Positions 1 through 7,604 of a DNA stretch of 36,114 nucleotides are shown piece after piece. The notes under the pieces are model-generated. The model was not told the DNA's origin. It made no database searches and saw only the letters and a list, made by a program, of their open reading frames with translations. Both the position numbers and the translations under genes were made by a program. How positions within the stretch are numbered: the first letter of the stretch is position 1; every line of letters starts with the position of its first letter. Source of the DNA: Rhizobiales bacterium 64-17 (GTDB lineage Bacteria; Pseudomonadota; Alphaproteobacteria; Rhizobiales; Xanthobacteraceae); the NCBI GenBank assembly GCA_001899285.1, contig MKWA01000015.1, positions 238,918-275,031 of the forward strand, read 5' to 3'.

Positions 1-57
1 TTGCCCTCGGGGCATGGCGCATAGCGTTACGATATGGCGTGATGATGGAGACCGGCC

Positions 58-732
58 ATGATGGTGCATATCCCCGCGGTGCTCACGCCGGACCAGGTCG
101 CGCGCTGCCGCGAGGTGATGGAAAAAGCGGCCTGGATCGACGGCAATGTGACGTCCGGCCACCAGGCGGCGAAGGCGAAGAATAATCTGCAGCTTCCGGA
201 GAGTGCGCCGGAAGCGCGCGAGTTGAGCAACATGGTGCTCGAGGCGCTCGGCCGCTCGCCGCTGTTCATGTCGGCGGTGCTGCCGAAGCAGGTGTTTCCG
301 CCGCTGTTCAACCGTTACGACCCCGGCATGACGTTCGGCAATCACGTCGACAATGCGGTGCGCTCCGGCAACGGCGCGCGCATTCGCACCGACGTGTCAT
401 CGACTCTTTTCATCTCGTCGCCGGAGGACTATGACGGCGGCGAACTGATCGTCGAGGATACTTACGGCGCGCATTCGGTGAAGTTGCCGGCCGGCGACAT
501 GATCGTCTATCCGGCGACCTCGCTGCATCGGGTGACGCCAATCACCCGCGGCTCCCGCATCGCGTCGTTCTTCTGGACCCAGAGCATGATCCGCGACGAG
601 GCGCAGCGCGCGCTGCTGTTCGACCTCGACATGTCGATCATCCGGCTCGCCGGCGATCATCCCGAGCACAAGTCGGTGGTGTCGCTCACGGCCGTCTATC
701 ACAACCTGCTGCGGCAGTGGGCCGAGGTGTAG
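58..732 (+). CDS. piuC: PKHD-type Fe(II)/2-oxoglutarate-dependent hydroxylase, PiuC/YbiX family
   Basis: Encodes 224 residues, almost exactly the family length. The double-stranded beta-helix iron site is visible: H96 and D98 in GNHVDN, H157 in SLHRVTP, and the 2-oxoglutarate-binding arginine R167 in [10 protein letters not shown]. PiuC/YbiX proteins are cytoplasmic oxygenases usually encoded beside TonB-dependent siderophore receptors and linked to iron uptake; the natural substrate is not established. The upstream partner would lie outside the window, and bases 1-57 show no gene. A GGAG at 47-50 sits 7 nt before the first ATG at 58; a second ATG follows at 61. The gene is followed directly by a repeat-filled region, so it appears to end its transcription unit. 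Confidence 0.9.
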   Translation: MMVHIPAVLTPDQVARCREVMEKAAWIDGNVTSGHQAAKAKNNLQLPESAPEARELSNMVLEALGRSPLFMSAVLPKQVFPPLFNRYDPGMTFGNHVDNAVRSGNGARIRTDVSSTLFISSPEDYDGGELIVEDTYGAHSVKLPAGDMIVYPATSLHRVTPITRGSRIASFFWTQSMIRDEAQRALLFDLDMSIIRLAGDHPEHKSVVSLTAVYHNLLRQWAEV

Positions 733-740
733 CGGTAAGC

Positions 741-803
741 TCTCTCGGAGCCTCATGGTGAGGAGCATCGCGTCAGCGATGCGTCTCGAACCATGAAGGC
801 GGG
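741..803. repeat. 63-bp palindromic element, family A copy 1
   Basis: Starts TCTCTCGGAGCCTCATGGTG and ends with GCGTCTCGAACCATG plus AAGGCGGG. The outer arms are imperfectly complementary and enclose an apical stem ATCGC-GTCA-GCGAT. A same-length copy lies at 1072-1134, with an apical stem that differs on both arms but still pairs. The stretch 733-1249 has no credible gene and consists mostly of such elements. Confidence 0.85.
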
Positions 804-818
804 CGCGCGCTGTGGCCG

Positions 819-900
819 CCTCGTCCTTCGAGACGCGCCGGAGCCTGTCATCGGGCCGCGCTTTGCGCGGACCCGTTGGGCGCTCCTCAGGTTGAGGCGG
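819..900. repeat. Inverted, diverged copy of family A palindrome (copy 2)
   Basis: Read on the minus strand it shows the same frame as the other copies: CCTCA, then TGAGGAGC, a central insert, and GCGTCTCGAA. The central insert contains CCGCGC-TTT-GCGCGG on the plus strand. The segment after CCTCA and its partner after CTCGAA are changed compared with copies 1 and 3 but remain complementary to each other (ACCT with AGGA rather than TGGT with ACCA). Confidence 0.65.
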
Positions 901-932
901 AGCGAGAGCGCCGTTTATCGCTTCTCTCCGCC

Positions 933-1052
933 GTCATGCCCGCATTGATTGCGAGCATCCACGTCTTGCTTTGCTGCACGCAGATAAGACGTGGATGGCC
1001 GGGACATCAGGGCGTTCACGCCCGTCTTCGACGGGCTATGCCCGGCCATGAC
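933..1052. repeat. Three-lobed palindromic element, family B copy 1
   Basis: Begins GTCATGCCCG and ends CCCGGCCATGAC, so the termini pair. Inside are a left lateral hairpin (CCCGCA-TTGA-TTGCG), a central perfect 12-bp stem CATCCACGTCTT / AAGACGTGGATG, and a right part with two further small hairpins (GGGCG-TTCA-CGCCC and CCCGT-CTTCG-ACGGG). The same architecture recurs at 7605-7693. It is non-coding; short open frames crossing it are rejected. Confidence 0.85.
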
Positions 1053-1071
1053 GCGGTGGGATTTGTGCGCC

Positions 1072-1134
1072 TCTCTCAGAGCCTCATGGTGAGGAGCGAT
1101 ACGTTAGTATCGCGTCTCGAACCATGAAGGCGGG
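1072..1134. repeat. 63-bp palindromic element, family A copy 3
   Basis: Direct-orientation copy of 741-803. The flanks are nearly identical (CCTCATGGTGAGGAGC and GCGTCTCGAACCATG) but the apical stem is GATAC-GTTA-GTATC instead of ATCGC-GTCA-GCGAT. All five base pairs of the stem are preserved while the sequence changes, which points to constraint on the hairpin or to formation by a structure-dependent process. Confidence 0.85.
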
Positions 1135-1181
1135 GTGAGGGATGAGCGCCATTTCCTCCGCCGCCCGCGGCCTCTCCAACG

Positions 1182-1211
1182 AAAAAGCCCCGCGGGAAAC
1201 CCACGGGGCTT
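1182..1211 (-). terminator. Rho-independent terminator for the 1250-1774 secreted-protein gene
   Basis: On the minus strand, 38 nt after the stop codon, a hairpin AAGCCCCGTGGG-TTT-CCCGCGGGGCTT (12 pairs including one U-G) is followed by a run of five T. This is a textbook intrinsic terminator oriented for the minus-strand gene. Confidence 0.88.
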
Positions 1212-1249
1212 GATCGAACCGGACCTCGCGGTCCGGATCGCAACAACGA

Positions 1250-1774
1250 TCAGTTACGGACCGAGTAGGCCGTGCGGTCGTAGCCGCCGCCATAACCGCC
1301 GCCGACGTATTCGCGGGTGGTGCCGCCGCAATTGCAGTCACGGCCGCGAACGTAGCGGTGCTCGGCGCCAGCATAGCCAACCGAGCCCTGTTCGGAGCGG
1401 TTGACCACCACATTGCTGTGGCGCTCGGCGGTGCGATGGATGGTGTTCTGACGGTGGATGATGATGTCTTTGTACAGAATGTTCTGACGGTTGATCACCA
1501 CGTCCTTCCGGATCACCGGACGGACATGGACGACGAGGGTGTTCTCGTCGACCACCTTCTCACGCGGAACGACGCGCGTGGTGTTCACGACGCGGGTATT
1601 GCCCGGAACGTAGCGCGGCCCTTCCTGGACCGTGCGGCGGGCCTTGAAGGCCGAATCCGGGAGGTAGCAGTTGCACCCGGAATCGTACCGGCCACCCGCG
1701 TAGCTCGGGGTCGCGAAGATGCCAGCAAGCCCAAGGGCCAACGTGGCGAGAAAAACGGAACGCAGAAAACTCAT
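1250..1774 (-). CDS. Small secreted protein with repeated basic beta-like segments, function unknown
   Basis: Encodes 174 residues. The chosen ATG at 1774 gives a clear Sec signal peptide (MSFLRSVFLATLALGLAGIF, cleavage probably after SYA) and has AAGGGG 8 nt upstream; an earlier start would add ten residues before the signal. The mature part has two CNC motifs (SGCNCYL near the N-terminus, RDCNCGG near the C-terminus). Between them runs a basic region of about 12-13-residue units alternating hydrophobic triplets with charged turns (VVVHVRP, VVINRQN, IIIHRQN, VVVNRS). The tail is Gly/Tyr rich. I do not recognise a characterised family. Exported location is well supported; a structural or envelope role is inference. 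It is monocistronic, with a strong terminator at 1182-1211. Confidence 0.8.
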   Translation of the reverse strand: MSFLRSVFLATLALGLAGIFATPSYAGGRYDSGCNCYLPDSAFKARRTVQEGPRYVPGNTRVVNTTRVVPREKVVDENTLVVHVRPVIRKDVVINRQNILYKDIIIHRQNTIHRTAERHSNVVVNRSEQGSVGYAGAEHRYVRGRDCNCGGTTREYVGGGYGGGYDRTAYSVRN

Positions 1775-1930
1775 GGTAACGCCCCTTGTTCTTGTAGCAG
1801 TCAAGCCTCCGAGGCTGAATGTCAGGGAAGATGGTTAATTTGTAAAGAGGAAATCCCTGTAACTTACTGTCACGGCTCAAGAAATATAGTTAAAAGGCAA
1901 TCGAATTCCGGGAGGTATTTCCAGTGCGCA

Positions 1931-1966
1931 AAAAGAAAAAAGCAAGCATTATCAAATGCTTGCTTT
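1931..1966 (-). terminator. Rho-independent terminator downstream of the 2006-3037 binding-protein gene
   Basis: On the minus strand a perfect 12-bp stem AAAGCAAGCATT / AATGCTTGCTTT with a TGAT loop is followed by a T-rich run (TTT C TTTT). It lies 40 nt past the stop codon, inside an unusually AT-rich intergenic stretch (about 1800-2005) that should also carry the promoter of the 1250-1774 gene. I could not assign convincing -35 and -10 boxes there. Confidence 0.9.
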
Positions 1967-2005
1967 AATCAGTTAACGTTGAGTTAATTTTTCTTAAAAG
2001 TTTAG

Positions 2006-3037
2006 CTATTTCAATCGTTTGGCAGCTTCCTGCACGAGGCTCAGATCGGCGTGCTTGGTCACGTCGATCTTCTGCTTGATGAAACCCAGTTCCTGCACCA
2101 GGTCGACATTGCGCTGCAGCGCCTTCAGGTCCGGCAGCATGTCCGGATTGCGGTAGTTGTCCTTCTTGGTGAAGACCCAGTCGAACCGCTCCGGCGGCTG
2201 CTTGGTGATCTTGGCGGCGATCTCCATCACTTCCTTGTGGTTCTTCGGGTCGAGATACCAGCGCACGATCCGCAGCGAGTCTTCCATGAAGTCGAGCATT
2301 GCCGCGCGGTTCTTTTCGATGAAGCCCTTGCGTGCCACCCACATGGAGAACTGCGTCACGCCCATCGCATCCTTGGTATCGAACAGCGTGTGGGCCATGG
2401 CGCGCAGTTCCGGATTGAGCGCGAACGGCGGCACGGCGCTGATCAGGTCGGCCTTCTTCTCCTGCAGGAATGCCTTCATGGTCGGGAACGGGGTCTCGAC
2501 CACGGTGTAGTCGCGCTTGTCCTCCATGCCGTGCTTGCGCATCATCGCCCGCATGGCGACGTCGACGGCGGAACCGGCGACGTTGGTGGCGAGCACCTTG
2601 CCCTTGAGGTCCTCGACCTTTTTGATCGGGCCGTTCTTCAGCACCATGTATTCGTTGCTGTAGTAGCCCGCGTTGCCGTCCTGGAATTCGTCGGCGATGA
2701 CCATGAGGTCGTTCATGCCGGCGTTCTGGATGGCGATCGGCAGCGTCGGATAGGTAAGGTTGGCGATCTCCAGCTCGTTGTTGGCGAGCGCGGTGATCAG
2801 CGGCGGCGTGCCGGCGAAGCGGGTGATCTCCAGCGTGTAGGACTTGCCCAGATGCTTGGCGAGATCCTTCTTCTCCTGGATCATCGACGCCCAGTTCGAG
2901 ACCGGAACGATCCACGACAGCCGGATCTTCACCGGCGCCTGCTGGGCCGAAGCGGGGCCTGCAGCGAGCGCGGCCACGCCGCACGCGAAAGCCGCCGCGA
3001 CCGCGCGCCGTGACCATCGCAACTCATGACGGAACAT
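2006..3037 (-). CDS. NitT/TauT-type ABC transporter periplasmic substrate-binding protein
   Basis: Encodes 343 residues with a Sec signal peptide (RR at 10-11, hydrophobic core to about residue 27, cleavage after ASA at 31). The mature protein has the NMT1/SsuA-like periplasmic-binding fold: an early strand KIRLSWIVPVSNW, a TPPLITALANNELEIANLTYP substrate-pocket segment (residues about 77-97), and a VEDLKGKVLATNVAGSAVD hinge region. It is the last gene of a minus-strand importer operon, about 160 nt after the permease, which may allow separate, higher expression. The ligand is not readable from the sequence; members of the family bind taurine, nitrate, alkanesulfonates, pyrimidine precursors or aromatic acids such as phthalate. 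Location beside aromatic-catabolic genes makes an aromatic or organic acid plausible, by inference only. Confidence 0.9.
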   Translation of the reverse strand: MFRHELRWSRRAVAAAFACGVAALAAGPASAQQAPVKIRLSWIVPVSNWASMIQEKKDLAKHLGKSYTLEITRFAGTPPLITALANNELEIANLTYPTLPIAIQNAGMNDLMVIADEFQDGNAGYYSNEYMVLKNGPIKKVEDLKGKVLATNVAGSAVDVAMRAMMRKHGMEDKRDYTVVETPFPTMKAFLQEKKADLISAVPPFALNPELRAMAHTLFDTKDAMGVTQFSMWVARKGFIEKNRAAMLDFMEDSLRIVRWYLDPKNHKEVMEIAAKITKQPPERFDWVFTKKDNYRNPDMLPDLKALQRNVDLVQELGFIKQKIDVTKHADLSLVQEAAKRLK

Positions 3038-3197
3038 GAATGTCCTCCCTGATGTGACATGATGATGCCGGCGTGTATCCGCCGGGCGTGCTTTTTTCCG
3101 GTCATTGTCCGGCGCGGGCCTGAGCTTGGCAAGGCATCGTGGGTCGGCGCATCCGCCATCCGGTACATGAGCCTGCGGCGTTAAATCCGCGGCCGCG

Positions 3198-3998
3198 TCA
3201 GACGGTGCTTGGTTCCAGCGATTCCGGATGCCAGGCCAGCAGGCGACGGCGAATGAAGGCCATGGCCTTCACCAGCACGAAGCCGACCACGGCGATCTCG
3301 ACGATGCCGGCGAACACGCCGGCGGAATTGGCGAAGCGCGAGGCGGTCATCATCGCCCCGCCGATGCCGTAACCGCCCATCAGCATTTCGCAGACGACGG
3401 CGACGATCATGGCGATCGGCAAAGCGACCTGCAGGCCGGTGAAGATCATCGGCATCGCGGCGGGGAGAATGATCTGGCGCATCAGTTCGCCCTCGCGGGT
3501 GCCGAGATTGCGCGCGGACCAGATCAGTTCTCGGTCGACATTGCGCACGCCGATCAGGGTCGCGGTGATGACCGGGAAGATCGCGTCGAGCACGATCATC
3601 GAGATCTTGGTGACGTCGTAGAGGCCGAGCCAGAGAATGACGATCGGCAGGAACGCGATCTTCGGCATCGGGAAGCCGACCGAGATCAGCGGATCGAAGA
3701 ACCAGCGGATGCCGGCATTGCGCCACATGCCGACGCCGACGATGACGCCGGCAACCGCGGCGATCAGGAAACCGACCAGCGATCGGTAGAGCGTCAGCCC
3801 GACATTGATGAACAGGTCGCCGCTCTGCGCCTGTTCCCAGATGCGCTGCACGACGACGCTGAACGCCGGAAGCTGGAACGGCGTGAACACGCCGCTGCGG
3901 GCGAGCCATTCCCAGCCGACCAGCAGCAGGCCGATCGAGACGAACGGCGCGAGCCGCCACAGCCAGATGCTGCCGTCGCCGCCCTTCATTGTTGCCAT
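3198..3998 (-). CDS. NitT/TauT-type ABC transporter permease (second of pair)
   Basis: Encodes 266 residues in a six-helix SsuC/TauC-type membrane protein. The cytoplasmic EAA loop contacting the ATPase is seen as ARNLGTREGELMRQIILPAA about two-thirds along. Two starts are possible: ATG 3998, which has a GGGTG upstream, and ATG 3989, whose ATGA overlaps the upstream permease stop; the first is used here. The two permeases of this operon are clearly different sequences, so the channel is likely a heterodimer. It forms one importer with the ATPase at 4780-5580 and the binding protein at 2006-3037. Confidence 0.9.
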   Translation of the reverse strand: MATMKGGDGSIWLWRLAPFVSIGLLLVGWEWLARSGVFTPFQLPAFSVVVQRIWEQAQSGDLFINVGLTLYRSLVGFLIAAVAGVIVGVGMWRNAGIRWFFDPLISVGFPMPKIAFLPIVILWLGLYDVTKISMIVLDAIFPVITATLIGVRNVDRELIWSARNLGTREGELMRQIILPAAMPMIFTGLQVALPIAMIVAVVCEMLMGGYGIGGAMMTASRFANSAGVFAGIVEIAVVGFVLVKAMAFIRRRLLAWHPESLEPSTV

Positions 3999-4783
3999 CG
4001 CAACACCCGTGCGGCGAACATCTGATACAGCCGGTCGGCGGCGAAGCCGAGGAAGGCGACGGTGAGCACCACCGCGAACATCGATTCGTAGTTGCCGTCG
4101 GCGCCGAGATAGCCGATCAGATAGCCGAGCCCGGCGCGGGCGACGATCAGCTCCGAGCTCACCAGCAGGATGAAGGTGAGCGCGAGCGCGGTGCGGATGC
4201 CGCCGAGCAGTTCCGGCAGCGCGCTCGGCAACACCACGTCGCGCAGCATGCGCAGCCGCCCGGCGCCGAGGCTGCGCGCCGACCAGACCAGCGTGCGGTC
4301 GGCCGAGCGCGCGCCGTTGAACGCGCCGATGGTCACTGGCAGCATGCAGCCGAGGAAGATCAGCAGGATCTTCGAGCCGTCGCCGAAGCCGAGCCAGATT
4401 ACCGTGACCGGGATCAGCGCCGATTTCGGCATCGGATAGAACAGTTCGACGATCGGGCCGATCAGCGCGTTGACCGGCCGCGACCACGCCATGAACACGC
4501 CGAGCGCGGTGCCGATGACGATGGCGAGCGCGAGGCCGGCGCCGCCGCGATAAAGCGAGGCCCAGGTGTTGGCGAGGAGATCGCCGCTGCGCAACAGATC
4601 AACCCACGCCGCGGCGACACTGGACAGCGCCGGCAGCGACGAGCCGGAGACGAGGCCGAGCCGCGCCACCACTTCCCACAGCACCGCGAGGATGATCAGT
4701 GGCGCATAGCGCGTCAGCCCGCGGATCAGCGCGCCGGTGACGGCGCCGGCGGGTGAGGGTGCTGGTGCGGTGGCGTCGGTCAT
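3986..4783 (-). CDS. NitT/TauT-type ABC transporter permease (first of pair)
   Basis: Encodes 265 residues with a proline/alanine-rich cytoplasmic N-terminus followed by about six membrane helices. The EAA loop reads ARSLGAGRLRMLRDVVLPSA. Family hallmarks FYPMPKSALIPVTVIWLGFGD precede it, the usual SsuC/TauC sequence context. Its start overlaps the ATPase stop by four bases (ATGA at 4780-4783), and its stop overlaps or abuts the next permease, so all three are almost certainly co-translated. Substrate unknown. Confidence 0.92.
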   Translation of the reverse strand: MTDATAPAPSPAGAVTGALIRGLTRYAPLIILAVLWEVVARLGLVSGSSLPALSSVAAAWVDLLRSGDLLANTWASLYRGGAGLALAIVIGTALGVFMAWSRPVNALIGPIVELFYPMPKSALIPVTVIWLGFGDGSKILLIFLGCMLPVTIGAFNGARSADRTLVWSARSLGAGRLRMLRDVVLPSALPELLGGIRTALALTFILLVSSELIVARAGLGYLIGYLGADGNYESMFAVVLTVAFLGFAADRLYQMFAARVLRWQQ

Positions 4784-5580
4784 GATCCGCGCGGGACGCG
4801 CGCACCTTGCGCCTTCACCGCCTCCTCACGCACCAGATCCCAGACCTCGTCGACCTTGTCGACGAACGCCTTGGTCTTGAACACGTTGGGATCGTTGCGA
4901 TCCACCGGATTGTCGACGATGGTCTTGATGCGGCCCGGCCGCGCCGACATCACCGCGATGCGGTCGGCGAGGAACACCGCTTCCTGCACATCATGGGTGA
5001 CGAACACCACGGTCTTGCGGGTGCGCTGCCAGATGTTGCGCAACTCGCTCTGCATCAGATGGCGGGTCTGCGCATCGAGCGCGCCGAATGGCTCGTCCAT
5101 CAAGAGAATGCCGGGATCGATCGCCAGCGTGCGGGCGATCGCGGCGCGCTGCTTCATGCCGCCGGAGAGCTGCGAGGGATAACTGTCCTCAAAGCCGCTG
5201 AGGCCGACCATGTCGATGAACGATTGCGCGCGCTGTTCGCGCTCGTCGCGGGCGATGCCCTGTCGTTCGAGGCCGTACAGCACATTGCCGCGCACGGTTT
5301 TCCACGGGAACAAGGCGAAGTGCTGGAACACGATCCCGCGATCCGGGCCGGGTGGGCCGGCCGGCTTGTCGTCGATCAGGATTCGGCCGGTCTCGATCGG
5401 CAGGAAACCGCCCATCAGATAGAGCAAAGTGGACTTGCCGCAGCCCGATGGGCCGAGCAGCGCGACGAACTCCTGGCGCCGGATCGACAGCGAGACGTCT
5501 TCGAGCGCCAGCACCGGGCGGCCGTGCGCCGGACGATACAGGTGGTTGACCCGATCGATGACGATATGCGCGCTTGTCAT
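4780..5580 (-). CDS. NitT/TauT-type ABC transporter ATP-binding protein
   Basis: Encodes 266 residues of SsuB/TauB type. Walker A is GPSGCGKST (43-51), the Q-loop is in VFQHFALFPW (84-93), the signature is LSGGMKQR (138-145), Walker B with D-loop is ILLMDEPFGALD (158-169), and the switch histidine is in FVTHDVQEA. It energises the two permeases encoded immediately downstream. It is the first gene of the minus-strand operon and diverges from the class II aldolase-family gene at 5740, so 5581-5739 should contain both promoters; I see no clear boxes or operator there. Confidence 0.94.
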   Translation of the reverse strand: MTSAHIVIDRVNHLYRPAHGRPVLALEDVSLSIRRQEFVALLGPSGCGKSTLLYLMGGFLPIETGRILIDDKPAGPPGPDRGIVFQHFALFPWKTVRGNVLYGLERQGIARDEREQRAQSFIDMVGLSGFEDSYPSQLSGGMKQRAAIARTLAIDPGILLMDEPFGALDAQTRHLMQSELRNIWQRTRKTVVFVTHDVQEAVFLADRIAVMSARPGRIKTIVDNPVDRNDPNVFKTKAFVDKVDEVWDLVREEAVKAQGARVPRGS

Positions 5581-5739
5581 GGTGCGGTCACGGCTTGCTG
5601 GTGGCCTCGGCCTCGGGAAGGGCGAGCCTCGCGGACCGTGCCGATGCCGTCAAGCGCCCGCATCTTGTCTGGTCCTGCATCCGATACAGCGTTAGTGTTC
5701 GTTCCTCGCTCAACGTGCCCCTCTGACAGGACGTTCTCC

Positions 5740-6576
5740 GTGCCGAATTCCAAAGACGCTTTCTTCTACGAACTCTCGCTCGCCAACCGGATCGTGTCGA
5801 ACGAAGGCATCATCGATTCCTTCGGCCATGTGAGCATGCGCGACCCCGATGATCCGAACCGCTATTTCCTCTCGCGTTCGCGCGCGCCGGCGCTGATCGA
5901 GCCCGGCGACATCATCGAATACACGCTGGACTCCGATCCGGTGCGGCCGCCGAGTGCATCGCAATATTCCGAGCGGGTGATCCATGGCGAAATCTACAAG
6001 GCCCGGCCGGACGTGATGGCGGTGTGCCATCATCATTCGCCGGCCTTCATGCCGCTGGTGACGACCGGCATTGACTATGTGCCGGTGTTCCATCTCGGCG
6101 CGACCGGCGGCGACAAGCCGCCGTTCTGGGACCAGCGCGACGAGTTCGGCGATACCAACATGCTGGTGGTGAAGCCGGAGGAGGGCGTCTCGCTCGCGCG
6201 GGCGCTCGGCAACCACTGGATGGTGCTGATGTGGCGCCACGGCGTCACCGTCGCCGGACAGAGCGTGCGCGACACCGTGTTCCGGTCGATCTATTCGGCC
6301 CGCAATGCGGACTACCAGATGCAGGCACGGGCGGCGGGCACGATCCAGCCACTGACACCGGGTGAGATCGAACTGTGTGCCAAGATCGCCACCTCGACCA
6401 CCGGCCTTGAGCGGACCTGGGAGCACTGGGTCAGCCGGCTCGCGCACGCGAACCAGTTGCCGCCTTATGGCGTTGCGCGGAAAGCGGCTCCAGCGAAGCG
6501 GAGCGCAGCCAAAAAGTCGCCCAAGAAGACGGTCAAGCAGACGGTCAAGAAAACCGCCAAACGCAAAAGTCGCTGA
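5740..6576 (+). CDS. Class II aldolase/adducin-family enzyme with lysine-rich C-terminal tail
   Basis: Encodes 278 residues from a GTG start at 5740 (ACAGG about 9 nt upstream); the open frame continues far upstream but only over the antisense of the ATPase gene, so that extension is rejected. Class II aldolase hallmarks: ELSLANRIVSNEGIIDSFGH at 11-30, a presumed catalytic acid E84 in IHGEIY, metal-binding histidines in CHHHSP (97-99) and H167 in MWRHG. Relatives include L-fuculose-phosphate aldolase. They also include non-aldolase decarboxylases of aromatic routes: CmtD of p-cumate degradation and the 3,4-dihydroxyphthalate decarboxylase PhtC. Residues 247-278 form a K/A/P tail with 11 lysines, resembling histone H1-like tails. 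It probably shares an operon with the binding protein at 6610. The reaction is unknown; decarboxylation of an aromatic or ring-cleavage product is an inference. Confidence 0.82.
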   Translation: MPNSKDAFFYELSLANRIVSNEGIIDSFGHVSMRDPDDPNRYFLSRSRAPALIEPGDIIEYTLDSDPVRPPSASQYSERVIHGEIYKARPDVMAVCHHHSPAFMPLVTTGIDYVPVFHLGATGGDKPPFWDQRDEFGDTNMLVVKPEEGVSLARALGNHWMVLMWRHGVTVAGQSVRDTVFRSIYSARNADYQMQARAAGTIQPLTPGEIELCAKIATSTTGLERTWEHWVSRLAHANQLPPYGVARKAAPAKRSAAKKSPKKTVKQTVKKTAKRKSR

Positions 6577-6609
6577 GAACAACGAACGACAAAATCAGGG
6601 AGGATGACG

Positions 6610-7584
6610 ATGACAGGATTTCACACTCGCCGCGCGGTCGCCGGCGCTGTCGGTCTGATGCTGGCTGGCCTGATGGCCGCGCCCGCCATGGCCGAGGATC
6701 AGCTCAAGATGGCGATCGGCCAGATCAACAACTGGGAGAACCAGCCGCCGACGCTCGGCCAGGATGCCGGCATCTTCAAGAAGCACAATCTGGTGATGGA
6801 GAATGTCGGCACCGCGGGCGCGGGCGAGACCATCCAGGCGGTGATCTCCGGCAGCGCCGATCTCGGTGGTGGTGTCGGCGTCGCCGGCGCGATGCGCGCG
6901 TTCTCCAAAGGTGCGCCGGTGCGCATCCTGCTGCCGGCCTTCACCGGCACCGGCGATCTCTACTGGTATGTGAAATCGGATTCGCCGCTGAAGTCGCTCA
7001 AGGATCTCAAGCCGGAGAACACCATCGCCTATTCGACCAACGGCTCGTCGTCGAACAACATCGTCGTCGCGTTCGTGTCGGAACTGGGCGCCAAGGGCAA
7101 ACCGACCGCGACCGGCGGACCGGCCGCGACCCTGACGCAGGTGATGTCCGGCCAGATCGACGTCGGCTGGGCGGCGCCGCCGTTCGGTCTCAAGGAAATG
7201 AAGGAAGGCAAAATCCGCATCATCGCCCATGGCAGCGACGTGCCGTCGCTGAAAGGCCAGACGGTGCGAGCGATCATCGTCAACGCGGATTCGCTGAAGA
7301 CCAAGAAAGACGCGATCATGCGTTTCGTGCAGGCCTATCGGGAAGCGGTGGACTTCATGTATGCCGATCCGAAAGCGATCAGCATGTATGCTACCAAGAT
7401 GAAGCTCGATGAGTCTCTGATCAAGGAATCGATCCAGAAATTCCATCCGAAGGAATCGATCCAGAGCGACAAGATGGCGGACCTCGACGGCGCCGTGCGC
7501 GATGCGGTGAAGCTGAAATTCCTCGACAAGCCGCTGACCAAGGAACAGCTCGCGGAGTTCATCCAAATCCCGCCGCGGAAGTAG
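6610..7584 (+). CDS. Second NitT/TauT-type periplasmic substrate-binding protein
   Basis: Encodes 324 residues. A strong GGGAGG ends at 6603, immediately before an ATG at 6604, so the ATG at 6610 with 6-nt spacing is preferred. The Sec signal peptide ends at AMA about residue 28. The mature protein starts EDQLKMAIGQINNWENQPPT and has the SsuA/NMT1 fold, including QAVISGSADLGGGVGVAG (substrate-pocket region) and DLKPENTIAYSTNGSSSNN. It follows the class II aldolase gene by 33 nt on the same strand, with no permease or ATPase of its own, so it probably docks on the importer encoded divergently at 3198-5580. It is clearly different from the binding protein at 2006-3037, so the importer may accept two ligands. 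Confidence 0.88.
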   Translation: MTGFHTRRAVAGAVGLMLAGLMAAPAMAEDQLKMAIGQINNWENQPPTLGQDAGIFKKHNLVMENVGTAGAGETIQAVISGSADLGGGVGVAGAMRAFSKGAPVRILLPAFTGTGDLYWYVKSDSPLKSLKDLKPENTIAYSTNGSSSNNIVVAFVSELGAKGKPTATGGPAATLTQVMSGQIDVGWAAPPFGLKEMKEGKIRIIAHGSDVPSLKGQTVRAIIVNADSLKTKKDAIMRFVQAYREAVDFMYADPKAISMYATKMKLDESLIKESIQKFHPKESIQSDKMADLDGAVRDAVKLKFLDKPLTKEQLAEFIQIPPRK

Positions 7585-7604
7585 CAGGGCAAGACTCTCT
7601 CCAC

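Noticed and set aside
933-1052. Cloverleaf-like element considered as a tRNA gene
   Set aside because: Arm lengths, loop sequences and the absence of T-loop and anticodon features do not fit tRNA.
741-1134. Possible CRISPR array in the repeat-rich stretch
   Set aside because: Units are imperfect palindromes in mixed orientation and irregular spacing without uniform spacers, and no cas genes are present.
876-1404. Short open frames across 876-1404
   Set aside because: They cross palindromic repeats and a terminator, lack ribosome sites and encode R-rich nonsense.
1358-1987. Plus-strand frame opposite the secreted-protein gene
   Set aside because: The minus-strand product has a signal peptide, a ribosome site and a terminator; the plus-strand one has none and reads through a terminator hairpin.
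4807-5739. A long N-terminal extension of the class II aldolase frame on the plus strand
   Set aside because: It runs antisense to the clearly real ATPase gene, has histidine/arginine-rich shadow composition and no family similarity; the family domain starts just after GTG 5740.
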